A DNA stretch of 64,000 nucleotides from Janthinobacterium rivuli (GCF_029690045.1 NZ_CP121464.1:930001-994000); one strand, 5' to 3'. Numbered from the stretch's first letter, positions 1 through 9,234 are shown. The notes: a model not told the origin generated them from the letters alone. Translations and numbers: made by a program.

Positions 1-286
1 CCGTGCCCTGCGCCACGCTGGCGGCGCTGAGCGTGTAGGCGCCGGGCGCCAGGTCCGTGAGCGTGGTGCTCGCCGTCAGCGTCTTGCTGTACGACGCCGG
101 TCCCGTGACCGTGACGGCGCCCGCCACGCCGGCCGGCAAGCCGCCGAGGGTGACCGTCAGGCTGCCCGTGGTGGCGCCAGGTGCAGGGTGGTGCTGGCCG
201 CCGCCACAGGCGGCCAGCAGGGACAGGCAGCATGCCAGCAGCAGGGCCAGCCAGGGCCGGGGGAGGCGGAAAGGTAGATGGCGCAT
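1..286 (-). CDS. Secreted lipoprotein, N-terminal part (runs off left edge)
   Basis: Only the first 95 codons are in the window; the gene continues past position 1. The start codon is ATG at 286-284. The protein opens with a basic, hydrophobic signal peptide ending in a clear lipobox (Leu-Leu-Ala-Ala-Cys, then three Gly), so it should be lipid-anchored. After a short linker comes a Thr/Val/Gly-rich segment (GSLTVTLGGLPAGVAGAVTV and on) typical of small Ig-like or PEGA-like beta-sandwich domains in surface lipoproteins. It is divergent from the formaldehyde dehydrogenase gene. The function cannot be read from this piece. Confidence 0.75.
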   Translation of the reverse strand, partial: MRHLPFRLPRPWLALLLACCLSLLAACGGGQHHPAPGATTGSLTVTLGGLPAGVAGAVTVTGPASYSKTLTASTTLTDLAPGAYTLSAASVAQGT

Positions 287-360
287 GTCAGTCTCCTGCG
301 GGAATGACGCAACGGCTGATCGAGGGGATGTGCCAAGAATGCGCGTCTTTGTGGCGGGAA

Positions 361-378
361 GTTTGCGCTGGCGCAAAC
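361..378. promoter_or_regulatory. Perfect inverted repeat in the frmA / lipoprotein divergent region
   Basis: GTTTGCGC-TG-GCGCAAAC is a perfect 8-bp inverted repeat with a 2-bp spacer, the size expected of a dimeric repressor site. It is 75 bp from the lipoprotein start and 117 bp from the frmA start. No regulator gene lies beside it. A -10-like GATAAT at 457-462 could serve frmA. Operator function is inference only. Confidence 0.35.
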
Positions 379-494
379 GTGCGGCGGCATCGGACAAATG
401 CGCCGCGTTTTCAGACAAGCGCGGGGCCAGCTGTGCCACCGTGCCGGCAGCCGCCCGATAATGGCGCATCTGAAACCGAGCAGGAATGACACAC

Positions 495-1601
495 ATGAAA
501 ACCAAAGCCGCGATTGCCTGGAAAGCGGGCGCCCCGTTGACCATCGAAGAAGTCGACCTGGCCGGCCCGCGCGCCGGCGAAGTGCTGGTCGAGCTGAAAG
601 CCACGGGGATTTGCCATACCGATTACTACACCCTGTCCGGCGCCGATCCGGAAGGCATCTTCCCTGCCATTCTCGGCCATGAAGGCGCCGGCGTCGTCGT
701 CGACGTGGGCCCGGGCGTGACGACCCTGAAAAAGGACGACCACGTCATCCCGTTGTACACGCCGGAATGCCGCCAGTGCAAGTTCTGCCTGTCGCAAAAG
801 ACGAATCTGTGCCAGGCCATCCGTTCCACGCAGGGCCGCGGCCTGATGCCGGACGCCACCAGCCGCTTCTCGCTGAATGGCCAGCCGCTGTTCCATTACA
901 TGGGCACGTCGACCTTTTCGAATTACATTGTCGTGCCGGAAATCGCCCTGGCCAAGATCCGCGAAGATGCGCCGTTCGACAAGGTCTGCTACATCGGCTG
1001 CGGCGTGACGACGGGCGTGGGCGCCGTCCTGTTCTCGGCCAAGGTCGAGGCGGGCGCCAACGTGGCCGTGTTCGGCCTGGGCGGCATCGGCCTGAACGTG
1101 ATCCAGGCGGCGAAAATGGTCGGCGCCGATAAAATCATCGGCATCGACATCAACCCGGCGCGCCAGGCCATCGCGCGCAAGTTCGGCATGACGCATTTTA
1201 TCAACCCGAACGAGGTGGAAAACGTCGTTGACGCCATCGTGCAACTGACGGACGGCGGCGCCGACTACAGTTTCGAATGCGTGGGCAACACGACCCTGAT
1301 GCGCCAGGCGCTCGAATGCACGCACAAGGGCTGGGGCAAGTCCTTCATCATCGGCGTGGCGGCGGCGGGCCAGGAAATTTCCACGCGGCCATTCCAGCTG
1401 GTGACGGGACGCGAATGGCGCGGTTCGGCCTTCGGCGGCGCGCGCGGACGCACGGACGTGCCGAAGATCGTCGACTGGTATATGGAAGGCAAGCTCAACA
1501 TCGACGACCTGATCACGCATCGCTTGCCGCTCGAACGCATCAATGAAGGCTTCGACCTGATGAAGAGCGGCGAATCGATCCGTTCCGTCGTGTTGTACTA
1601 A
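495..1601 (+). CDS. frmA: S-(hydroxymethyl)glutathione dehydrogenase / class III alcohol dehydrogenase
   Basis: Zinc-dependent, NAD-linked enzyme that oxidises the glutathione adduct of formaldehyde to S-formylglutathione, the main cytosolic formaldehyde detoxification step; the class also reduces S-nitrosoglutathione. At 368 residues it matches the usual class III length. Visible signatures are the N-terminal MKTKAAIAWKAG, the zinc-enzyme stretch GHEGAGVV, the four-Cys structural zinc cluster (CRQCKFC followed by NLC, about residues 95-110) and the Rossmann motif GLGGIG near residue 200. I start at ATG 495 rather than the in-frame ATG 486, because AGGA at 482-485 lies about 9 bases upstream of 495. 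The usual partner, S-formylglutathione hydrolase, is not adjacent. Confidence 0.95.
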   Translation: MKTKAAIAWKAGAPLTIEEVDLAGPRAGEVLVELKATGICHTDYYTLSGADPEGIFPAILGHEGAGVVVDVGPGVTTLKKDDHVIPLYTPECRQCKFCLSQKTNLCQAIRSTQGRGLMPDATSRFSLNGQPLFHYMGTSTFSNYIVVPEIALAKIREDAPFDKVCYIGCGVTTGVGAVLFSAKVEAGANVAVFGLGGIGLNVIQAAKMVGADKIIGIDINPARQAIARKFGMTHFINPNEVENVVDAIVQLTDGGADYSFECVGNTTLMRQALECTHKGWGKSFIIGVAAAGQEISTRPFQLVTGREWRGSAFGGARGRTDVPKIVDWYMEGKLNIDDLITHRLPLERINEGFDLMKSGESIRSVVLY

Positions 1602-1718
1602 TCTTATCGGATGTACTCATTGCGCAACACTTGACGGACGGGGCAGGGCGGCACGCTGTACTTCGCTGCCTGCCCCTGCTAGTGTGAAGACATCACCGCC
1701 TTGCTTTGGGAGCCGTTC

Positions 1719-1952
1719 ATGTTTGCCACTGCCTACCTCGCCACCTTGCGCCGCATGCTGCCCGTCTTCCTCGGCGCTGCCCTGTCTTCCCTGCTGGCCT
1801 TGTGGTGGAGCAATGCCGCCAGCCTCGCCACGCCCGCCATCTGGCTGGCGCTGCTGGCCACGTATCTGCTGTGCGCACTGCTGTTTACGCCGCTGGCCCG
1901 GCAGAGCCGCCAACTGGCCGCACGCCACGTGCGTCACGGCAAGCCGCGCTGA
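1719..1952 (+). CDS. Small inner-membrane protein, two predicted helices
   Basis: A 77-residue protein starting at ATG 1719 behind GGGAG (1708-1712). It shows two hydrophobic segments, about residues 13-33 (MLPVFLGAALSSLLALWW) and 38-57 (AIWLALLATYLLCALLF), followed by a short basic tail (RQSRQLAARHVRHGKPR), which suggests a two-helix membrane protein with a cytoplasmic C-terminus. It ends four bases before the convergent GlxA-type regulator gene. I recognise no family and the function is unknown. Good codon usage and ribosome site favour a real gene. Confidence 0.6.
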   Translation: MFATAYLATLRRMLPVFLGAALSSLLALWWSNAASLATPAIWLALLATYLLCALLFTPLARQSRQLAARHVRHGKPR

Positions 1953-1956
1953 GGTC

Positions 1957-2961
1957 CTAGCGCGCCGTGCTGGAAAAACGTTCGCGGTAGTCGCGCGGCG
2001 TGATGGCGAGTTTCTTTTGAAACAGCCGGCGCAGCCTTTCCTCGCTATGCAAGCCCGCCTGCACGGCCACCTGTTTTAAGGAAGACACATTGTCTTCCAG
2101 CAAACGGCGCGCCACTTCGAAGCGGGCCGTGTCGATGAATTCCGTGGGGCTGGTACCCGTTTCGCGCTGGAACACGCGCGTAAAATTGCGCTCGCTCATG
2201 GCCAGCCTGGCCGCCAGCAGCGGCACAGTAAGCTCTTCTGCCAGGTGTTCCATGATCCAGCCCTGCAACTGGCGGATGGTGGGATGCGTCGTCATCTGGC
2301 TCGACAGGTGCACGGAAAACTGCGACTGGCCCCCGGGCCGCTTCAGATACACGACCAGGTCGCGCGCCACTTCCAGCGCGATATCGCGGCTGAAATCGTC
2401 TTCCACCAGGGCCAGGGCCAGGTCGATGCCGGCCGTCACGCCGGCCGACGTCCAGAATTTCCCTTCCCGCACGAAAATCGCATCGGCATTGACCTGTATC
2501 AATGGATAGCGCTGACGCAGGCTGTCCACGGCGCTCCAGTGCGTGGCGGCGCTCTTGCCGTCCAGCACACCGGCCTCGGCCAGGAAGAAGCAGCCCGTGC
2601 ACAGGGCCGCCAGGGTGTCGATGCGCGGCGCCGCCTCGGCCACCCAGGCGGCGAGGGCGGGGATGTCCTGCAAGACTTGCTCGACGTGGTGGCAGCCGAC
2701 GATGACGGCCAGGTCGGGCAGGCGGCTGGCATCGAGCGCCTTGCTGGCATGCAGCGACATCAGGGTGTCCGACTCGACCGGGCCGATGGCTGTCGACACG
2801 ATGCGCACGTCGTAGCCGCCGGGCAGATTGCGCAGGCGCAAATGGGTGTTGGCGTAGTCAAACACTTTCATGGCGCCGATGGCTTCGAGCGCCTTGAAGC
2901 CGGGATAGACGATGATGTCGACGGTGCGCAGGGGGAATTCTTTGGGGCTTTGCTTGATCAT
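1957..2961 (-). CDS. GlxA-type AraC family transcriptional regulator (DJ-1/PfpI domain + HTH)
   Basis: Cytosolic regulator of 334 residues. The N-terminal half is a DJ-1/PfpI (class I amidotransferase-like) domain, beginning TVDIIVYPGFKALEAIGAM and carrying the nucleophile-elbow stretch AALCTGCFFLAEAG. The C-terminal third is an AraC double helix-turn-helix, with LAMSERNFTRVFQRETGTSP and a second helix pair ending FQKKLAITPRDYRERF. Members of this group control amino-acid, choline or aldehyde metabolism; the ligand here is unknown. I use ATG 2961; the reading frame extends upstream only through non-ATG codons. No clear Shine-Dalgarno is visible. Neighbours give no clear target. Confidence 0.85.
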   Translation of the reverse strand: MIKQSPKEFPLRTVDIIVYPGFKALEAIGAMKVFDYANTHLRLRNLPGGYDVRIVSTAIGPVESDTLMSLHASKALDASRLPDLAVIVGCHHVEQVLQDIPALAAWVAEAAPRIDTLAALCTGCFFLAEAGVLDGKSAATHWSAVDSLRQRYPLIQVNADAIFVREGKFWTSAGVTAGIDLALALVEDDFSRDIALEVARDLVVYLKRPGGQSQFSVHLSSQMTTHPTIRQLQGWIMEHLAEELTVPLLAARLAMSERNFTRVFQRETGTSPTEFIDTARFEVARRLLEDNVSSLKQVAVQAGLHSEERLRRLFQKKLAITPRDYRERFSSTAR

Positions 2962-3076
2962 GCGATATGCGCGAGGGGGATAAATACTGCCATAATGCAA
3001 CAACAGCGATGGCGTAGGTTAGCATGAAATAACCGGCGCGCCCGCTGGCTCCCCACCCACCGGATTCCTCGATATC

Positions 3077-6022
3077 GTGCGCTTACTTCACATTTTTGCC
3101 GCCCTGACATTGCTGCTGGGCTCATCCCTTGCCCACGCGGCCACGCTCAACTTCAATGGCGGCGCCGTCAGCAACTGCAACCAGAGCCAGGATGGCTTGC
3201 AATACACGTGCACCTCGCTGGCGCTGACCTCCACCGACGTCATCGTCATCGGCAGCGCGTATGCCGTGACGGTCAACAGTTCGCTGGCGATGAGCTACAA
3301 CCAGGGCTTGACGATGAGCGGCAATGCCACGCTGACGGTCAAGGGCAATCTCGATATCAAGGAAATCAATCCGCCGAACCTGAAAGTCACGGGGGGCAAC
3401 CTGACAGCCGAGGGCGGCACTTTCCTCATGGGCGCGCAGGAACAGACCATCACGGCAAATGTTTCCGCCACGACCATCAAGATGGGCTCGAACAACGTCA
3501 AGGTGACGGGTAAGATCAGCGCCAAGGGCCCCGTGGAAATCGCCTCGGGTTCCGTCATCAACGGGCCGATCAGCGGCACCATCGTCAATATCCTGCCCGC
3601 CAGTACCCGCATCCAGGGCGATATCACGGCCAGCGTATCGCTGACCATCGGTTCCGGCAGCCAGGTGACGGGCAATCTGAAATCGCCGACGATCGACCTG
3701 AAGGCGTCCGGCCTGCTCGTCACGGGCGACGTGGACGCCAGCAATTCCCTGTCGATCGCCTCCGGCAATGGCATCAAGGGCAATGTGGACGCCGGCGAGG
3801 TGACGCTCGACTCGTCCAACGCCTATATCACGGGCAACGCCAAGGTCGACCACATCACCCTGGGCTGGCAGGGCCGGGTGCAGCAAACCATCACCTGCAA
3901 GGCATATACGCCATCGAACCCGTGCAGCTGCGTGACGAACAATAGCGGCTGGGCCTTCAATGAACCGATGGGGCCGAAATGCGGGCCCGGTACGCCGAGC
4001 GGACTGCACCATTTCCAGATCGAGCACCCGCTGACGGCGCTCACTTGCCAGGTGCCCACGGTGAAGGTAACAGCCTGCGCCGATGCCAGTTGCAGCGCGG
4101 TCTACAAAAATGGCGTGAATGTCACCGTCAGCCCGGGCGGCGAGTCGACGCCGATCGATACCAGCGGCGTCAACGCCAATGTCACGGTGCGCCAGACCAC
4201 GGTGGGCATCGCCACCCTCGGCCTGGTCAGCACGCCCGCCACGACGGGGGCGCTGGTGTGCAAGAGCGGCGGCAACACGAGCAATTGCCAGATCAGCTTT
4301 CTCTCCAGCGGCTTCCAGGTGAGCGGCATTCCGCGCTACGCGGAAGTGCCGTATAAATTGGAAATCAGCGCCTTGCAAGTATCACCCAACAATCCGACCG
4401 CTTGCGTGACCATGTTCGCCGGCCAGAACAAGGACTTGAACCTCACATGTGCGTACGGCAATCCGGACAAGGGGACATTGCCTGCGCGCATCTTTGACAG
4501 CGCCAAAAATAGCTATGTTGCCCTGGCGGCCAGCGACCAGAGCAGTTGCAGCGGGACGAGCACCAAGTTGAGAGTGACGTTCGACGCCGATGGCGTGGCC
4601 AAGCCGAACATGCTGTATGCCGATGCGGGAGCGCTGCTCCTGACGGCCTCTTACAAGCCCGATAGCGGCAGCGACAAAGGTTTGGACATGAGCGGCAGCG
4701 GCACGGTCATCGTGGCGCCGCAGCAATTCCTGTTGACGAAGCTGGCGCCGACGCAGCGCGCTGGCCTGGCGGCAACGCCTCTCGTGGCGGGGACACCCAT
4801 CACGTTATCGGCCGTCAACGCGCTCGGTGCCGTGACGAAGAACTTTGGCAACGAAAGCGGTGTCGCGGTGCAAAAAGTCGTGCTCGGCCGTAATCTGCTG
4901 GCGCCGGTCTACACAGACGTAAGCAATCCAGAAGTCGGCGGCGATCTCGATTTCGTGAAGAAAGGGGGCGTCATCGCGGCGCCGCCGCTGGTCTGGCCCG
5001 AAGTGGGCAAGATCAATTTCACGGCCGCGCTGCAATACGGTTATCTGGGCAGCGGCCTGACGTCGCCGGGGACGAGCGATGCCGTACTCTTTTATCCGCA
5101 CCACTTTGTGACGGAACTGGTGGTCAAGAAAGTGGACCTCCCGGGGGGGACGAAGACGGAGTTTCCTTTCCCGTGCAGCGCGCCGTTCGTGTGTGCCGGC
5201 GACCGTGCCGTGTATTCGCGCCAGCCTTTCGATCTGACCATCCGCGCCCAGACCTCGGGTGGCGTGGACACCAAGAATTTTGACGCCAGGAATGACGTCA
5301 TCAACAAAACGCAAGTGACGCTGGTCCCGTATGACGCGGCTACGGAGAAGAACAGCTATCCGCCCACGGCGCCATCGGGCAGCACGCTGACGGATGGGGC
5401 AAAAGCACCTGCGGCCGTGACGGGCGTACCCGTCAGCAGTTTCAGCAATGGCGTTGCCACGCGCTCCATCGCCTACAGTTTCCCTTCGGCCTATGCCGTG
5501 CCCAAAGAGCCAACGGCACTGGCATCGCCGACGGGGCTGCTGCTGCGCGCGACGTATGCCTACCCGGCGGCCGGTAATGTGAGCTCGGCACCGGCCGATG
5601 GCAAGGAAGCGCAGCTGACCGTGCTCACGGGCCGCCTGATGGTGCCGCATGACTACGGTTCCGAGCGCTATCCCGTGCGCCTGGCGGTACAGACGCAGTA
5701 CTGGGATGGCAAGACCTGGGTCACCAGTCTGCTGGACAGCATCAGTGCGTTCGACAACACGCTGGTGGTGTTTGCCAATTGCAAGAAAACCCTGGTATGC
5801 AAGGACTTTTTATTGCCCAATAACACTATTGTTACTTATACGGTCGACAAGGGCGTCTTGCCGCCAAATAGACGCCTGATCCTGGCGGCGCCCGGCGTCG
5901 GCAAGAGCGGCAGCGTCGATGTTTCCGTGCCCGGCATTGCGTACTTGCCCAGCACCGTGGGCACCGTCGTCTTTGGCGTCTTCAAGTCGGGCCCCGTGAT
6001 TTACCTGCGCGAGATGTATTAG
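3077..6022 (+). CDS. Large secreted DUF6701 (MshQ-like) surface protein
   Basis: A 981-residue exported protein with a signal peptide cut after SSLAHA (about residue 22). Residues about 25-270 form short repeated strands of the V-x-G-x-I/L-x-A type (GNLDIK, GKISAKGPVEI, GDITASVSLTI, GDVDASNSLSI), like a right-handed beta-helix or bactofilin-type stack. The C-terminal half has DUF6701 features seen in MSHA pilus protein MshQ: FPHHFVTEL-like (here YPHHFVTELVV), RQPFDLTIRAQ and a final RLMVPHDYGSERYPVRLAVQ block. No MSHA or other pilin genes are nearby, so it is an orphan. The start codon is GTG 3077 with only a weak ribosome site. A role in adhesion or pilus-tip display is inference. Confidence 0.75.
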   Translation: MRLLHIFAALTLLLGSSLAHAATLNFNGGAVSNCNQSQDGLQYTCTSLALTSTDVIVIGSAYAVTVNSSLAMSYNQGLTMSGNATLTVKGNLDIKEINPPNLKVTGGNLTAEGGTFLMGAQEQTITANVSATTIKMGSNNVKVTGKISAKGPVEIASGSVINGPISGTIVNILPASTRIQGDITASVSLTIGSGSQVTGNLKSPTIDLKASGLLVTGDVDASNSLSIASGNGIKGNVDAGEVTLDSSNAYITGNAKVDHITLGWQGRVQQTITCKAYTPSNPCSCVTNNSGWAFNEPMGPKCGPGTPSGLHHFQIEHPLTALTCQVPTVKVTACADASCSAVYKNGVNVTVSPGGESTPIDTSGVNANVTVRQTTVGIATLGLVSTPATTGALVCKSGGNTSNCQISFLSSGFQVSGIPRYAEVPYKLEISALQVSPNNPTACVTMFAGQNKDLNLTCAYGNPDKGTLPARIFDSAKNSYVALAASDQSSCSGTSTKLRVTFDADGVAKPNMLYADAGALLLTASYKPDSGSDKGLDMSGSGTVIVAPQQFLLTKLAPTQRAGLAATPLVAGTPITLSAVNALGAVTKNFGNESGVAVQKVVLGRNLLAPVYTDVSNPEVGGDLDFVKKGGVIAAPPLVWPEVGKINFTAALQYGYLGSGLTSPGTSDAVLFYPHHFVTELVVKKVDLPGGTKTEFPFPCSAPFVCAGDRAVYSRQPFDLTIRAQTSGGVDTKNFDARNDVINKTQVTLVPYDAATEKNSYPPTAPSGSTLTDGAKAPAAVTGVPVSSFSNGVATRSIAYSFPSAYAVPKEPTALASPTGLLLRATYAYPAAGNVSSAPADGKEAQLTVLTGRLMVPHDYGSERYPVRLAVQTQYWDGKTWVTSLLDSISAFDNTLVVFANCKKTLVCKDFLLPNNTIVTYTVDKGVLPPNRRLILAAPGVGKSGSVDVSVPGIAYLPSTVGTVVFGVFKSGPVIYLREMY

Positions 6023-6113
6023 CCTGAACCAAGGGCGGGGGCAGGCAGCGCGAAAAACCAGTAACATGCCTGGCTGTGGCATTTCCTCCCCCAACCTCAG
6101 ACTGGAGTTTTCT

Positions 6114-6812
6114 ATGAGCACAACTTCGCAGTGGATCGATATCGCCGGCCCGGACGGCAGCTTCCAGGCTTACCTGGCCGTGCCGCACGTGGGCAAGGGT
6201 CCCGCCATCATCCTGTTGCAGGAAATTTTCGGCGTCAACGAGCACATCCGCGCCGTGGCCGACCAGTACGCGGCCGATGGCTACGTGGTGCTGGTGCCCG
6301 ACCTGTTCTGGCGCGCCGGCGCACACATTGAGCTCGGCTATGACGCGGACGGCTGGAAGCGCGCCGTCGAACTGATGCAGGCAACCGACAATCCGCAGGC
6401 GGACGCCGATATCGCCGCCACCATCGCCGCCCTGCGCGCGCGCCCGGAAGTGACGGGCAAGCTCGCTTCCGTCGGCTACTGCTTCGGCGGCCGGTTGTCG
6501 TTCCAGGCGGCCGCGGCCGGCCTGGTTGACGCCGCCATCGCCTATTACGGCGGCGGCATCCAGAACAAGCTGGACCTGGCTGACAACATCAAGGTGCCGC
6601 TGCTCATGCATTTCGGCGGCCAGGACAGCCATATTCCGCCGGAAGCCGTGCAAAAGATCGCCGAGCGTTTCGAAGACCGGCAAGACGTGGAAATCCATAT
6701 CTACCCGGGCGCCGAGCACGGTTTCAATTGCACCCACCGCGACAGCTACCAGCAGCGCGCCGCCGCCCAGGCGCATGGTAATTCCCTGATTTTCTTGGCG
6801 GAAAATCTGTAA
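6114..6812 (+). CDS. Dienelactone hydrolase family protein
   Basis: Cytosolic alpha/beta hydrolase of 232 residues, the usual length for carboxymethylenebutenolidase, which opens dienelactones to maleylacetate in chlorocatechol-type pathways. The catalytic triad is visible: Cys in GYCFGGR (about residue 123), Asp in GGQDSHIP (about 172) and His in EHGFNC (about 204). The substrate-contacting LQEIFGVNEHIR stretch near residue 37 is also typical. The start is ATG 6114 behind TGGAG. No catechol or aromatic-ring genes are adjacent, so the real substrate is unknown and a general esterase role is possible. Confidence 0.88.
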   Translation: MSTTSQWIDIAGPDGSFQAYLAVPHVGKGPAIILLQEIFGVNEHIRAVADQYAADGYVVLVPDLFWRAGAHIELGYDADGWKRAVELMQATDNPQADADIAATIAALRARPEVTGKLASVGYCFGGRLSFQAAAAGLVDAAIAYYGGGIQNKLDLADNIKVPLLMHFGGQDSHIPPEAVQKIAERFEDRQDVEIHIYPGAEHGFNCTHRDSYQQRAAAQAHGNSLIFLAENL

Positions 6813-6952
6813 GACTGCCTCGCCAGACTGGCCAGCCGTTATTTTCCGCCCAGCAGCAAAGCCGCATGGGCGCTAAAATAGCGGCTGTGCCGGGCAACTC
6901 CGGCCGGCCGGGCGCGGCGCCCGGCAAACCTGGATGAGGAACCGAATTAAAG

Positions 6953-7369
6953 ATGGCCCAAGTAATTGTTTCTGTAACATTGGCGGCAAGCGCCGAAAGA
7001 GTGTGGGATTTTATCGGCGGCTTCCAGTCGCTGAATGAATGGTCGAGCTCCATAAAGACCAGCCTGTCCGAGCACGGCGGCAGAGTGCGCCGCCTGAAAA
7101 CCACGGACGGCGCCATCATCGCCGAACGCCTGCAAAGCTACAGCGAAGCGGACAAGAGCTACAGCTACACCATCGTCTCGGGCCCGATCCCCGTCAAGAA
7201 CTACCGTTCCACCCTGCGCGTCACGGGCGAACCGGGCGCGAATGAATGCGTGGCGGAATGGTCGAGCGAGTTCGACGCGGCCGAAGGCGTGGAAGAGGTC
7301 ATGGTGGGCGCGTTTCAGCATCTGTATGAGACGGCGTTTGTCGACCTGAAACGCATCATGGCGATTTGA
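6953..7369 (+). CDS. SRPBCC (START/Bet v1-like) family protein
   Basis: A 138-residue cytosolic protein of the polyketide cyclase/dehydratase-like SRPBCC superfamily, which binds small hydrophobic ligands in a helix-grip fold. Evidence is the N-terminal strand VIVSVTLAASAERVWDFIGGF, the WS-rich middle (SLNEWSSSI) and the long C-terminal helix VMVGAFQHLYETAFVDLKRI. These match the proteobacterial group often annotated as polyketide cyclase/dehydrase or lipid transport. Ligand and role are unknown. It stands alone, with a palindromic repeat just after the stop. Confidence 0.75.
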   Translation: MAQVIVSVTLAASAERVWDFIGGFQSLNEWSSSIKTSLSEHGGRVRRLKTTDGAIIAERLQSYSEADKSYSYTIVSGPIPVKNYRSTLRVTGEPGANECVAEWSSEFDAAEGVEEVMVGAFQHLYETAFVDLKRIMAI

Positions 7370-7375
7370 ACGCTC

Positions 7376-7476
7376 GTAGGTCGGATTAGCGGCAACGCCG
7401 CGTAATCCGACACCACCACCGGCGCCAACAATGTTGTCGGATTACGCGGGGCGATGCCCCGCTAATCCGACCTACG
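7376..7476. repeat. BIME-like pair of inverted REP hairpins
   Basis: Two hairpins in opposite orientation share the arm TCGGATTA...TAATCCGA: 7381-7410, and a second ending at 7471. The whole block is flanked by GTAGG/CCTAC, so it is itself a large palindrome. It lies between two genes that end towards each other, the usual place for REP elements. Related single hairpins are at 35509-35538 and, more loosely, 19131-19177. Confidence 0.85.
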
Positions 7477-7483
7477 CTTGACG

Positions 7484-9100
7484 TTACCGCTTTACCTTCC
7501 CAAACGCCTCACCCTTGTTCCATGTCGGCAAGTTCTTGTCGTTCGCCACTTCATAGCCCAGGTTCAAAGTAAATTGCGCCTGCTGCACCATGCCGGACAG
7601 ATCCCATGACGGCTTGTACTCGTCGGTGACCTGGTGGTAATCCTTTTTAAACGCCACCAGGCGCTCGCCTGAGGCTTTGGGCTCCTGGACGAAGTCGAAC
7701 GAACCGTCGCCGGAAAACACGGCCGAGCCCACGTTGAAGGCGGGTACGCCGGCCTTGGCGAACGCAAAATGGTCGGCCCGGTAAAAGGCGCCGGACAGGT
7801 CGGGGATGGTCGGCGCCAGGCGCAGGCCCATGCGCTTGGCCACCCTGGCGGCGCTCGCGTACAGGCTGCTGCGCTCGGCGCCGGCCACGCCGATGTCGTG
7901 CGTCTTGCCGACGAAGTTCATGCTGTCGAGGTTCAGGTCGGCGGCCGTCTTGGCCAGTGGCCATAATGGCGCGCGCGTGTAGGCCGTGCTGCCCAGCATG
8001 CCCGTTTCCTCGCCGGCCGGCCACAGGAAGATCTGCGTGCGGCGCGCCGGCTGTTTCACCGCCACTTGCGCCATGGCCAGCAAGGCCGCCGCGCCCGAGG
8101 CGTTGTCGATGGCGCCGTTGTAGATATGGTCGCTCTGGCCAGCGCGGACGCTGCCTTCGTCATCCTTGCCCAGATGGTCCCAATGGGCCGAGTAGATGAC
8201 GGCTTCATCCTTGAGTTTCGGATCCGTGCCCGGTACGATGCCGGCCACGTTGAATTGTTCGATGCTGCGGATCTGGCTGTTCAGTGCCACCTTGACCGTC
8301 GCGTTCAATGCGACGGGGCGAAATGCGCGCGTTTCCGCCTGTGCGCGCAAGGCGTCCAGGTCTTGCCCGCCCGCCTGGAACAGGGCGCGCGCCATGTCTT
8401 CCTGCAGCCAGCCTTCCATCGCATTGCCCGCGCCCGCCAGGTTGAAGCGCTCATGGCCGAAACCGTTGGCCGGCACCGACCACGGATACGACGCAGATGC
8501 CGTCGTGTGTATCAGCAGCACGCCGGCCGCGCCCTGGCGCAGCGCTTCCTCGTACTTGTAGACCCAGCGGCCGTAGTACGTGAGCGACTTGCCGGCGAAG
8601 CGCTGCGGTTCGGCGCTGGTCGGCTGCGGGTCGTTGACCATCATGATGACGAGTTTGCCCTTCAGGTCGGCGCCCTTGAAATCGTCCCAGTTTTCTTCCG
8701 GGGCGCGAATGCCGTAGCCGGCAAACACGACGGGCGCGTCGAACGCCACTGTCTGCTGGCCATTCGCCGCGCCAAAGACGATGTCCTGGCCGAAGGCGGG
8801 AGATAAAGTCTTGCCGCCCGCGCTGAAGGTGACTTTGCTCGATGGCAAGGCCTTGCTGCCGACGATGGTCAGTGCCTGGCGATACGTGCCATCCTTCAAC
8901 GGTTGCAGGCCGGCCACGGCCGCCTGCGTTTCCAGGTAGCGCACGGCCAGGTCGCCGCCGCGCTGGCCCGTGCCGCGTCCTTCCAGCAAATCGTCGGCCA
9001 GGAAGGACAGATGGGCGCGCAGGGGCGCTTCGGCAACGAGCGGTTGGGCGAGGGCGGCCGTGCTGAACAGGCTGGCGGCGAGGACGAGGGGAAAGCGCAT
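7484..9100 (-). CDS. Secreted M28 family zinc aminopeptidase
   Basis: A 538-residue exported peptidase. The signal peptide MRFPLVLAASLFSTAALAQ is followed by LSFLADDLLEGRGTG, typical of this group. Residues about 120-270 correspond to an inserted PA-like domain. The M28 metal ligands can be traced in order: His and Asp in SAHWDHLG and IDNASGAAALL, the catalytic Glu pair in PAGEETGMLGS, Asp in LNLDSMNF, and the last His in FYRADHFAF. The start at ATG 9100 has GGAG six bases upstream. It should remove N-terminal amino acids in the periplasm or outside the cell; specificity cannot be told. Confidence 0.9.
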   Translation of the reverse strand: MRFPLVLAASLFSTAALAQPLVAEAPLRAHLSFLADDLLEGRGTGQRGGDLAVRYLETQAAVAGLQPLKDGTYRQALTIVGSKALPSSKVTFSAGGKTLSPAFGQDIVFGAANGQQTVAFDAPVVFAGYGIRAPEENWDDFKGADLKGKLVIMMVNDPQPTSAEPQRFAGKSLTYYGRWVYKYEEALRQGAAGVLLIHTTASASYPWSVPANGFGHERFNLAGAGNAMEGWLQEDMARALFQAGGQDLDALRAQAETRAFRPVALNATVKVALNSQIRSIEQFNVAGIVPGTDPKLKDEAVIYSAHWDHLGKDDEGSVRAGQSDHIYNGAIDNASGAAALLAMAQVAVKQPARRTQIFLWPAGEETGMLGSTAYTRAPLWPLAKTAADLNLDSMNFVGKTHDIGVAGAERSSLYASAARVAKRMGLRLAPTIPDLSGAFYRADHFAFAKAGVPAFNVGSAVFSGDGSFDFVQEPKASGERLVAFKKDYHQVTDEYKPSWDLSGMVQQAQFTLNLGYEVANDKNLPTWNKGEAFGKVKR

Positions 9101-9234
9101 GACAACTCCAAAAGTGAATACGGGAAAGCAAAGCAGCGGCAATCTTACTCTACCGCAATGCTCCAGCGTAGCGCGCGGCGTGCGTGCGCCATTGCGGCCA
9201 CAATGGCTGCTGGTCCACCGACAAGGAGCGTTCC

